Position numbers and translations under genes: made by a program. A stretch of DNA of 6,922 nucleotides from Actinomycetes bacterium (GTDB lineage: Bacteria; Actinomycetota; Acidimicrobiia; Acidimicrobiales; SZUA-35), in NCBI GenBank assembly GCA_024227975.1, contig JAAETV010000727.1, positions 1 through 6,922 of the forward strand, in the 5' to 3' direction. Below the pieces are notes generated by a model. The model worked only from the letters and a program-made list of their open reading frames with translations, was not told the origin of the DNA and made no database searches. Positions 1-5,750 of this stretch are shown piece after piece (the stretch's first letter is position 1; every line of letters starts with the position of its first letter).

Positions 1-1159
1 ATGAGCATGAGCTGCACCCTTGGTGCCAACTCCGATGATCCATGATCCAGTGCACACCGAGAACTGTCATCAGCCCGATGGAAATGCCAGCCATGACATC
101 GAGCGGCCAGTGGTCCTGGCGGTGGATGCGGTGCAGTGAAGCCCCGACCACCCCAATACCCAGGACCCATCGGGTCAGCAGTGCTATCCGTCGATCCGAG
201 AGCAGAACGCTCAGCGCCAACGGGACCAGGCCGGCAATGAAGACAGCCTGAACCAGATGACCACTGGGAAACGACTCCAGGTCTCCAAACTTGGTTGGTC
301 GCGGTCGTTCGACGATCTCTCGGATGGCGGCAGAACCGAACCAGCTCAAAATGAAGGCCGAAGGATAGGAGATAGCCATCACCCGGCAACGGAAGGCCGA
401 CAATCCAATCAAGATCACCAGGGCGACCGAGATCGCGGTCATGCCGAATATGTCGATGACCTCGAGCCGGTCGAGCCATTCAGTTTCGACCAACCACTTG
501 GAGATGGGCCGATCGATATCCATGGCGACGCTTCGCCCCGACCCCACGATGAGGGTGAGTATGACAGTGGCGATCCCTGCTCCGACCATCGACGCCGAGA
601 GTCCCCAGCTGGGGCCTTCACCCTCCCTACCGGGAGTGACTGACAGGGGGGCAGTTCGTAGGGGTCCGAGCGTCCATGCTGGAGGGAGCGGCCAGGAGAC
701 GAAGACGACGAATGAGACCCCGCCGAGGAAGCCGAGAACGACGGCCAACCCAAGCGAGATTGCCAGAAGCCAGCCAATATCGCGTACATAGCCTCCGTCA
801 CGTACGAAGTTGGCTGTCGATCCGATCGTCACATAGGCCGCCCCGGCGACCAATACGATGGCACTGATCAGATAGGTCGGTCGGGAAAGTACTCCGATAT
901 CGGCCGGATCGGGGTCGTCATGACCGATCAGCCTATTGACCACGGCCCCAGCTTCGATGGCCGTTCGTCTCTCCCTGGCTCGGTTCCCGGTCCAGCGAAA
1001 GGCATCGCGCAACAGTGTTGCGACGGAGAAGACAAGACCAACGCTCATGATGGCGGGTACGAAGACCATCAAGCGATCGACATCAACGTCGTCGAACGCG
1101 TCCTCGGTCACGCGCTCGGGTGGCCAGGGCACTGAACCGTATGATCCGGGCCTGCTCAC
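1..1159 (-). CDS. PAP2-family membrane phosphatase, 3' end cut by window edge
   Basis: This frame is open from a GTG at 1159 through the left edge, giving 386 visible residues and no stop. The C-terminal part carries all three signature motifs of type 2 phosphatidic acid phosphatases: R280-x6-R287-P288, the P298-S-G-H301 motif, and R344-x5-H350-x3-D354, where H350 is the expected phosphohistidine nucleophile. Hydrophobic stretches near residues 31-50, 96-113, 129-155, 190-206, 234-255, 262-278, 302-320, 328-341 and 354-373 indicate a multi-pass membrane protein. The first two to four helices (to about residue 155) precede the usual PAP2 core and are an extension I do not recognise. The start is chosen because GTGA overlaps the TGA of the upstream dikinase-like gene and a GAGGGG lies 9 nt upstream; this implies translational coupling. 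PAP2 enzymes remove phosphate from lipid phosphates or polyprenyl diphosphates. The substrate here is unknown. Confidence 0.9.
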   Translation of the reverse strand, partial: MSRPGSYGSVPWPPERVTEDAFDDVDVDRLMVFVPAIMSVGLVFSVATLLRDAFRWTGNRARERRTAIEAGAVVNRLIGHDDPDPADIGVLSRPTYLISAIVLVAGAAYVTIGSTANFVRDGGYVRDIGWLLAISLGLAVVLGFLGGVSFVVFVSWPLPPAWTLGPLRTAPLSVTPGREGEGPSWGLSASMVGAGIATVILTLIVGSGRSVAMDIDRPISKWLVETEWLDRLEVIDIFGMTAISVALVILIGLSAFRCRVMAISYPSAFILSWFGSAAIREIVERPRPTKFGDLESFPSGHLVQAVFIAGLVPLALSVLLSDRRIALLTRWVLGIGVVGASLHRIHRQDHWPLDVMAGISIGLMTVLGVHWIMDHRSWHQGCSSCS

Positions 1160-3585
1160 AACTGCTCACCCCTCGATTCGATGACAACGACTCCCTGGTC
1201 GCCATCGACAGACACCGTGCACCGATCGAGGATCCTGGCTGCGCCAGACACGTTCAACACCGCGGGGAGGCCGAGCTCCCGGGCCAGGATCGCGGCATGA
1301 GAGAGCGGACCGCCCCGCTCGACGACCACCGCACCGGCTCGCATGAAAAGTGGGGACCATGAGGCATCCGTTGCCTCGGCCACCAGGACCTCGCCAGGGT
1401 CGAGCCGGCCGGTGGCCGACGTGACCACGCGGGCCAACCCCCGTCTCCGTCCGGGGCTGGCGGCCCAGCCCTCGAGAACATCCCCTTCGGGCAAGGGTTC
1501 TGGTTCTCGATCCGGGATGCCGACGAACCGGAGAGGGAGGTTTCCCTCAGCCTGATAGCGGCTGAGCCAGTTCCGGCGGCGACGAACAACATCGGGTGAG
1601 ACAATCGAGGCCCGCTCACCGATCGACGCTGACCTGGAGGCTCCTAGCCCGCCATTGGCCCCAGAGTCGACGGCGGCCAAGACCTCGGCTGAGGTGAGCA
1701 GCTCAATCTCATCGGCTCCCTCCAGCAGGCCACCATCAACGAGTCGTCGCCCGAGCTCGAGGTGGACTCGTCGGAGCTCACCACCAAGTTCGAGCACCGC
1801 CACCTTGGCCTTCTCCCGCCGCTGGATCTGCTCGATCACGTCGGTTCGGAGCCTATTGATGAGGTGGCTCCTGAAGTCGACGAACCCGCCGGTCAAGATG
1901 CGGCGTCGGGTCCAGCCTGGCAAGGCTTTCAATCGATCCCTGACCCTGTGCCATTCCTCTTCCGGTGAATACCCCGCGGCTGATTCGCTGCTCGATGGCG
2001 GCCCTGATGCCATCTCCGACCATGTCGGCCCGGCGAAGATGGCGGCCGATGCCAATGCCTGCCTTGCTGTTGTGGCCCCGGTGCGACCGACCAGCGCCTG
2101 GGTCTCCGCCGCTCCCTGCTCACTTCCGAGGTGACGCCCGAGTTGGAGCTCCAGCCGCCGATAGGCGGCGGCGCCCGAGGCCGCTACCCCCAATTCGGCA
2201 GCCAAGCCGCGGGCTCCTAGATCAATCAGTCGACGTCCGTAGGCCAAGAGCTGGACCTCGGTCTGCTCGTCCAATGATGGGCGGCGTTGTCGTAGGGCAG
2301 TGGTGGCCCCGATCAGCACTTCGGCCTGTTCGATGACCTGTCGTCTCGTCTGCAAGGTCCGTAGATCTCGGGCCAGATCGGAGAAACCGAAGCCATGGGC
2401 GTGATGCTTCTCGCCCTCACCCTCGCCCTCTGATGTCTGGCCGAAGTATTGCTGCTCGAGCTCCTCCACCGCGCCTGGGATACCTCCTGCTGCTTCTCGG
2501 AGCTGATCGAAATCGATAGCGACCCGCCCACGGACTCGGCGAACGAAGGGACGATCTTCGACGGCCCTGCCCCGGATCACCCCGAGGGAAGTGAGAATGG
2601 ACCGGAATGCTTCTTCGAGCAGGAAGCGATTGATTTCCCAGCGCAATGGTGGAAGAACTCCCGGGACCATCTCCACGATGCCTGCGGTTGTGAGCTCATG
2701 ATCATCTACCGATGTGTCGAATCCATCGTCGGTCTCCAATACGGTGATGGGTCGCGCTTGGACCACGTAGACCTCATCGTCGACCGCGGCCCACTCGACA
2801 TCCTGGGGGGTCCCGGCGGAGGCGGCGATGTCGTGAGCAAGGCCCAGGGCCCTAGCTGGAGCCGGGGGCAGGTTGGTGGGATCGAGCTGATCGTCGCCGT
2901 CCCCGACCTCCCAAGCCATCGGAGTCCGCTGCCCAGACACCAGGGACTCCCCAAGCCCTTCGACTGCTTCGACCCTGGCTCCGCCTGAGCCGCCTGGATC
3001 ATCGGTGAAGACAACCCCTGCTGTCGTGGCCGGAATCATTCGCATCACCACCACGGCCATGGCCACGTCGGAATCATCGATCCCGAATGCTTGTCGATAG
3101 GCCGACGGGGCGGGGTGCCAAAGCGATGCCCACACCTGACGAACAGCGGCCAGGATCGCCTCTGGGTTGCCGACATCGATGTTCAGCAAGGAGCGGTACT
3201 GTCCGGCAAACGATGATCCGTGCAGATCTTCAACCGTCGCCGACGAACGAACGGCGACCAGTCCCCCATCACCAACCGCCCGAGCCAGCTCGATGATCTC
3301 ACCTCTCAAAGGCTCGGAGATGACCAGATCTGCGAAGGTCTCATCGACATCGGCGGGAGACAGCTCATCGCCGGCACCAACCCGAGCCACGAGATCAACA
3401 ATCATCGGTTGGCCTGCAATCGACCGGTAGGCATCTGTGGTTATGACACCCGTTGTCGGTACCGGATAGCCGTCAACCACCAGGCGAGCCAGCGCTCCAC
3501 CCTTGCCTCCAAGAGTGTCAGGAACTGGCTGCTCGGGAGCAAGCAGCACAGTCGAAGAATGCTCCGATGGGGTCAAGGCCTCCAC
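1156..3585 (-). CDS. PEP-synthase-like dikinase (ATP-grasp plus phosphohistidine domain), rifampicin-phosphotransferase-like layout
   Basis: This 809-residue protein has two recognisable ends. Residues about 12-285 are the PPDK/PEP-synthase ATP-binding domain: GGKGG at 26-30, AVRSSATVEDL at 111-121, SFAGQY at 125-130, a GVVFTDDP strand at 190-197, and VVQARPIT at 274-281 closing the domain. Residues about 705-805 are the PEP-utiliser swivel domain with GGPLSHAAILARELG, where H763 is the predicted phospho-carrier. The 420-residue middle resembles the substrate region of rifampicin phosphotransferase-type proteins (charged REKAK helix at 590-594) but is not diagnostic. The C-terminal PEP/pyruvate TIM barrel of true PEP synthase and PPDK is missing, so it is unlikely to make PEP. 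Family chemistry predicts ATP-dependent phosphorylation of an acceptor through phosphohistidine, releasing AMP and phosphate; the acceptor is unknown. The GTG start is 5 nt after the RHH gene and has only a weak ribosome site, so the exact start is moderately sure. Confidence 0.88.
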   Translation of the reverse strand: MEALTPSEHSSTVLLAPEQPVPDTLGGKGGALARLVVDGYPVPTTGVITTDAYRSIAGQPMIVDLVARVGAGDELSPADVDETFADLVISEPLRGEIIELARAVGDGGLVAVRSSATVEDLHGSSFAGQYRSLLNIDVGNPEAILAAVRQVWASLWHPAPSAYRQAFGIDDSDVAMAVVVMRMIPATTAGVVFTDDPGGSGGARVEAVEGLGESLVSGQRTPMAWEVGDGDDQLDPTNLPPAPARALGLAHDIAASAGTPQDVEWAAVDDEVYVVQARPITVLETDDGFDTSVDDHELTTAGIVEMVPGVLPPLRWEINRFLLEEAFRSILTSLGVIRGRAVEDRPFVRRVRGRVAIDFDQLREAAGGIPGAVEELEQQYFGQTSEGEGEGEKHHAHGFGFSDLARDLRTLQTRRQVIEQAEVLIGATTALRQRRPSLDEQTEVQLLAYGRRLIDLGARGLAAELGVAASGAAAYRRLELQLGRHLGSEQGAAETQALVGRTGATTARQALASAAIFAGPTWSEMASGPPSSSESAAGYSPEEEWHRVRDRLKALPGWTRRRILTGGFVDFRSHLINRLRTDVIEQIQRREKAKVAVLELGGELRRVHLELGRRLVDGGLLEGADEIELLTSAEVLAAVDSGANGGLGASRSASIGERASIVSPDVVRRRRNWLSRYQAEGNLPLRFVGIPDREPEPLPEGDVLEGWAASPGRRRGLARVVTSATGRLDPGEVLVAEATDASWSPLFMRAGAVVVERGGPLSHAAILARELGLPAVLNVSGAARILDRCTVSVDGDQGVVVIESRGEQL
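1169..1174 (-). promoter_or_regulatory. Shine-Dalgarno site of the PAP2 gene
   Basis: On the minus strand GAGGGG lies 9 nt before the GTG at 1159, inside the last codons of the dikinase-like gene. It decides the PAP2 start in favour of the GTG that overlaps the preceding stop, over the later GTG at 1132 and ATG at 1069, which lack a comparable site. Confidence 0.65.
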
Positions 3586-3590
3586 GGCCG

Positions 3591-3896
3591 CTACCGGCTT
3601 TTGCTCTCATCGACATACAAGCCGGAGTGATACCAGGCCACGGCCCGGTCCAACACATCATCGAAGGGTTCTCCGCTGCGCTCGGACTGCCGTTCGAGCC
3701 ATCGGGCGAGGTCTGGTCGGAGGGTCACCGGAATCCGGTTGGCTCGGAGCCGGAGCCAGAGCATCGCCTGGAGGCTGATCACGAGGAGGAAGACGACCAA
3801 CAGATCCCATTCGCGACTAACGAAGGCATCGAGGGCTCCGACCCCGCCAACGACGAGCCCGACCGTAACGATGATTCGTGTGGACACACCGATCAT
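3591..3896 (-). CDS. small two-helix membrane protein with C-terminal ribbon-helix-helix-like domain
   Basis: A 101-residue protein starting at ATG 3896. Two hydrophobic segments (about residues 6-26 and 30-49) are separated by a short charged turn (SREWD), forming a hairpin that would put both ends on the same side. Residues 53-98 then look like a CopG/Arc-type ribbon-helix-helix unit: a strand RIPVTLR (54-60), a first helix PDLARWLERQ, a GEPF turn, and a second helix DDVLDRAVAWYHSGLY. Such folds normally bind DNA as dimers or act as antitoxins; being fused to membrane helices is unusual. No toxin partner is adjacent: the next gene, 5 nt downstream, is the dikinase-like gene, so it may anchor or regulate that enzyme, or sense the membrane. 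The ATG has no clear Shine-Dalgarno site. The family is not one I can name, and the RHH assignment rests on pattern only. Confidence 0.75.
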   Translation of the reverse strand: MIGVSTRIIVTVGLVVGGVGALDAFVSREWDLLVVFLLVISLQAMLWLRLRANRIPVTLRPDLARWLERQSERSGEPFDDVLDRAVAWYHSGLYVDESKSR

Positions 3897-3982
3897 GGCG
3901 CCAGCGTAGAGCCAAGATCAGAGCCCGAACCAGGGGCGAAGGGCCCGTGCAAGTCACCGGCTTCTGACTGGCCAGGCCCTAC

Positions 3983-4012
3983 TTGAAATGTCCGTACATT
4001 ACCCAGTAGAGT
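3983..4012 (+). promoter_or_regulatory. candidate promoter for the thioredoxin unit
   Basis: TTGAAA (3983-3988) and TAGAGT (4007-4012) are separated by 18 nt, a plausible housekeeping sigma-factor pair (TTGACA-like and TANNNT). A start near 4019 would leave a leader of about 58 nt containing the mini-ORF. It lies in the divergent gap, where the leftward operon's promoter must also be. A TANNNT box for that direction (TAATGT, minus strand, 4001-3996) exists but I found no convincing -35 for it. Confidence 0.35.
3987..4000. promoter_or_regulatory. candidate operator: AATGT-CCGT-ACATT inverted repeat
   Basis: A perfect inverted repeat with 5-nt arms and a 4-nt spacer sits between the two boxes of the candidate thioredoxin promoter and between the divergent genes. 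A regulator bound here could control both directions. A second site with the same half-sites but no spacer, ATGTACAT, is at 4045-4052. Short palindromes arise by chance, so position is the main support. Confidence 0.3.
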
Positions 4013-4050
4013 GAAAACGACCTCAGCCCCCAGTTTCAGGGGAGATGTAC

Positions 4051-4080
4051 ATGATCGACGGAGAAGGCTTCGACCAGTGA
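4051..4080 (+). CDS. mini-ORF (9 codons) in the thioredoxin leader, overlapping its start
   Basis: ATG at 4051 opens a nine-codon frame, MIDGEGFDQ, ending in TGA at 4078-4080. An in-frame ATG at 4045 would add two residues. GGGGAG at 4039-4044 is a good Shine-Dalgarno site 6 nt before 4051. The stop shares GTGA with the thioredoxin GTG (4077), and the mini-ORF carries the thioredoxin ribosome site inside it. This geometry suits translational coupling, where ribosomes finishing the short frame re-initiate on thioredoxin. A run of C at 4026-4030 could pair with the GGGG of this site and mask it. Whether a peptide is made is unknown. Confidence 0.4.
   Translation: MIDGEGFDQ
4060..4067 (+). promoter_or_regulatory. 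Shine-Dalgarno site fixing the thioredoxin start
   Basis: GGAGAAGG lies 9 nt before GTG 4077. It favours this start over the upstream in-frame GTG at 4011, whose extra 22 residues (arginine-rich, no domain match) would precede the point where zinc-ribbon thioredoxins usually begin. Confidence 0.7.
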
Positions 4081-4502
4081 CCGCCACCACGATCGCCTGC
4101 CCCGGTTGTGGGGCTCGCAACCGGGTCCCTCTCACGGCAACGGGCAAGCCCCGATGCGCCAAGTGCCACCTCGATCTTCCCTGGTTGGCCGAGGCCAGCG
4201 CAGCCAACTTCGACTCCATCATCAACCAATCAGCTCTCCCGGTCCTGGTCGATCTGTGGGCTCCATGGTGCGGTCCGTGCCGGATGGTGGCGCCCGCCCT
4301 GGCCACCTTGAGTGAGGAACGAGCCGGCTTGCTCCGGGTGGTGAAGGTCAATGTCGACGAGGTTCCCGAAGTGTCGGCCCGCCTCGGGGTGCAGGGAATA
4401 CCGACCATGGTTCTCTTCGACGACGGTGCCGAGGTCGGGCGCCAGGTCGGAGCGTTGCCTATCGATCGGATCCGAGCCTGGGTCGACAGCACCCTCAACT
4501 GA
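4077..4502 (+). CDS. trxC: thioredoxin 2 (TrxC-type, N-terminal zinc ribbon)
   Basis: A 141-residue cytoplasmic disulfide reductase. The N-terminus has two CxxC pairs (C8/C11 and C27/C30) around an ARNRVP stretch, the zinc-binding knuckle typical of TrxC. The thioredoxin fold follows from about residue 42: VDLWAPWCGPCRM carries the redox pair C65/C68, and the GIPT loop supplies cis-proline P109. Length matches the family (about 139-145). It reduces protein disulfides and is normally recharged by thioredoxin reductase; no reductase gene is in the window. The GTG start is set by the GGAGAAGG site and by where the conserved CPxC begins. It is divergent from the RHH/dikinase/PAP2 operon and 181 nt upstream of the LLM gene, so co-transcription with the latter is possible but not shown. 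The zinc-bound thiols of this class are linked to oxidative stress in E. coli; that role here is inference. Confidence 0.93.
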   Translation: MTATTIACPGCGARNRVPLTATGKPRCAKCHLDLPWLAEASAANFDSIINQSALPVLVDLWAPWCGPCRMVAPALATLSEERAGLLRVVKVNVDEVPEVSARLGVQGIPTMVLFDDGAEVGRQVGALPIDRIRAWVDSTLN

Positions 4503-4601
4503 GCTGAGGCCGCCGGGGACCGGGGACGTCACTATTCAGGAGGGTTGAAGTCAGCTCGTCGCGTCGAGAGGGCAGCCGAGGATCTTGCCCATTGGGCTCT
4601 T

Positions 4602-4644
4602 CCAGATCTGCCAGTGCCGAGGCGGCCCAGCTCGATCGATCTGG
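4602..4644. repeat. inverted repeat CCAGATC...GATCTGG in the trxC-LLM gap
   Basis: Perfect 7-nt arms at 4602-4608 and 4638-4644 flank a 29-nt centre that contains a smaller GCCG-AGG-CGGC hairpin. It lies 40 nt before the LLM start in a 181-nt gap (4503-4683) otherwise without a convincing gene, terminator or promoter. It could be a leader RNA fold or a protein site, or chance in GATC-rich DNA. Confidence 0.25.
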
Positions 4645-4683
4645 CAATCGGGCATCAGCGGACATCTGTGCTTTCATACACAC

Positions 4684-5562
4684 ATGAAATTCGGACTTGC
4701 CTTCGCCAGCAGTGTCGGCACCAACCCCACCTCAGCTCTGGAAATCGCCCGTGTGGCCGAAGCCGTTGGCTTCGAATCGGTTTGGGGTGGTGAGCATGTC
4801 GTCATGCCGACCACTATCGAGTCGCGCTACCCCTATACGGCCGACGGCAAGGTCCCCGCCACCCCTGAGACCCCAATTCCCGATCCCTTGATCTGGCTGT
4901 CCTATGTGGCGGCGGTGGCGCCCACCTTGCGGCTCGGTACGTGCATCCTGATCTTGCCCCAGCGCAACCCCCTGGTCCTGGCCAAGGAGCTGGCCACCCT
5001 GGATCACCTCTCAGGGGGACGGGTCGAGCTTGGCATCGGCGTCGGCTGGCTCAAGGAGGAGTTCGACGCCCTCGGTGTCTCCTGGGAGCAGCGGGGCAAA
5101 CGAAACGACGAGTACGTCGAGGTGTTGAGGACGGTCTGGTCCGGCAGTCATGTGGAGTTCCACGGGGAGTTCGTCGACTTCGAGCCCCTGACCTCGACCC
5201 CACCGCCGGCTCAGGGGCGGGACATTCCCATCCTCGTCGGCGGCGACACCAAGGTGGCCATGCGGCGGGCGGCCCGACTGGCCGACGGCTACTTCCCCGG
5301 GGAGTCCGACCCTGATCGCCTTGGCCAATTGATCACCACGGTGCGAGCTGCATGTGAGGACTACGACCGGGACCCTGAATCGATCGAGATCAATGCAATG
5401 TTCCCCCATTTTGCCGACCCAGCAGGCGGGATCGACACCATGCGCCAACTCGGGGTGGGACGGGTCATGGTCCCCGCCTTCGCCTTTGCTGGCGACGGAG
5501 GCCTCGACCGGCTCCGCCAGTTCGGTGAGGCCCATGTGATGCCGAACGCGGCATCTGATTGA
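4684..5562 (+). CDS. LLM-class (luciferase-like) oxidoreductase, probably F420-dependent
   Basis: A 292-residue protein of the bacterial luciferase-like TIM-barrel family. It starts with the typical first strand MKFGLAF and shows, in order, EAVGFESVWGGEHVV (26-40), the conserved run LGTCILILPQRNP (84-96), LAKELATLDHLSGGRVELGIGVGW (99-122, the family hallmark), RGKRNDEYVEVLR (137-149), and IPILVGG (181-187). This pattern fits the F420-dependent TIGR03619-like subgroup common in actinobacteria rather than FMN-dependent luciferases, but cofactor choice is inference. Such enzymes transfer hydride from F420H2 or take it from a substrate; the substrate cannot be read from sequence. ATG 4684 is preferred over TTG 4585 because the extra 33 residues match nothing. 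There is no Shine-Dalgarno site before it, so translation may be leaderless or weak. It is followed by the SDR gene after 184 nt, a pairing seen in catabolic clusters. Confidence 0.9.
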   Translation: MKFGLAFASSVGTNPTSALEIARVAEAVGFESVWGGEHVVMPTTIESRYPYTADGKVPATPETPIPDPLIWLSYVAAVAPTLRLGTCILILPQRNPLVLAKELATLDHLSGGRVELGIGVGWLKEEFDALGVSWEQRGKRNDEYVEVLRTVWSGSHVEFHGEFVDFEPLTSTPPPAQGRDIPILVGGDTKVAMRRAARLADGYFPGESDPDRLGQLITTVRAACEDYDRDPESIEINAMFPHFADPAGGIDTMRQLGVGRVMVPAFAFAGDGGLDRLRQFGEAHVMPNAASD

Positions 5563-5593
5563 GGGGCCACCCCTATCCAGGCCGGAGTCCGGC
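5562..5593 (+). terminator. tandem small hairpins just after the LLM stop
   Basis: AGGGG-CCA-CCCCT (5562-5574) begins on the last base of the LLM stop codon, and GCCGG-AGT-CCGGC (5581-5593) follows 6 nt later. Both are perfect 5-bp stems with 3-nt loops. No T-tract follows, so a classical intrinsic terminator is not supported; they may be a weak terminator or mRNA-stabilising structures. Confidence 0.3.
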
Positions 5594-5699
5594 GTCGTGT
5601 TCGCCGAACGACGATCGATCGACGACACCTGGCCGATCCCAACCACCAGCGCCGTCCTGCCACCTCGTTCGAGAGGCAGACCAACACCGGAAGGACCCT

Positions 5700-5750
5700 A
5701 TGAAACCCCACCAACACCAATACCCGAGCCGAGGAAGCCAGCGCCCATGA
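5700..5750 (+). CDS. mini-ORF (16 codons) overlapping the SDR start
   Basis: ATG 5700 opens MKPHQHQYPSRGSQRP, ending in TGA at 5748-5750, which shares ATGA with the SDR start at 5747. GGAAGG (5689-5694) lies 5 nt upstream, a good ribosome site. The peptide is rich in His, Gln, Pro and Arg, with no hydrophobic segment. The frame carries the SDR ribosome site GAGGAAG inside it. The arrangement mirrors the one before thioredoxin and suggests coupling or a leader peptide; expression is unproven. The rest of the 5563-5746 gap holds the hairpins at its start and nothing else I recognise. Confidence 0.38.
   Translation: MKPHQHQYPSRGSQRP

Noticed and set aside
439..801. 120-codon minus-strand frame and overlapping plus-strand frames across the PAP2 gene
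   Set aside because: The PAP2 frame is open for the whole region and has all catalytic motifs; the others are Ser/Pro/Arg-rich shadows.
1655..2134. 159-codon plus-strand frame opposite the dikinase gene
   Set aside because: It is antisense to conserved coding sequence, with Ser/Arg/Pro composition and no recognisable motif.
1156..3585. Annotation as true PEP synthase (ppsA) or PPDK
   Set aside because: The PEP/pyruvate-binding TIM barrel that should follow the phosphohistidine domain is absent; the protein ends 46 residues after H763.
3591..3896. Antitoxin of a toxin-antitoxin pair
   Set aside because: The RHH-like part resembles antitoxins, but the neighbour is a large dikinase-like protein rather than a small toxin, and the membrane hairpin does not fit.
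3893..4498. 201-codon open frame on the minus strand opposite thioredoxin
   Set aside because: It lies antisense to a clear TrxC gene, is rich in Arg, Ser and Thr as expected of a high-GC shadow frame, and shows no domain.
4545..4793. 82-codon frame starting at TTG 4545 after a GGAGGG
   Set aside because: The ribosome site abuts the TTG with no spacing, and the frame runs into the LLM gene out of phase with a shadow-like composition.
5612..5621. CGATCGATCG palindrome upstream of the SDR gene as an operator
   Set aside because: GATC and CGAT strings are frequent throughout this window, so the match is not distinctive.
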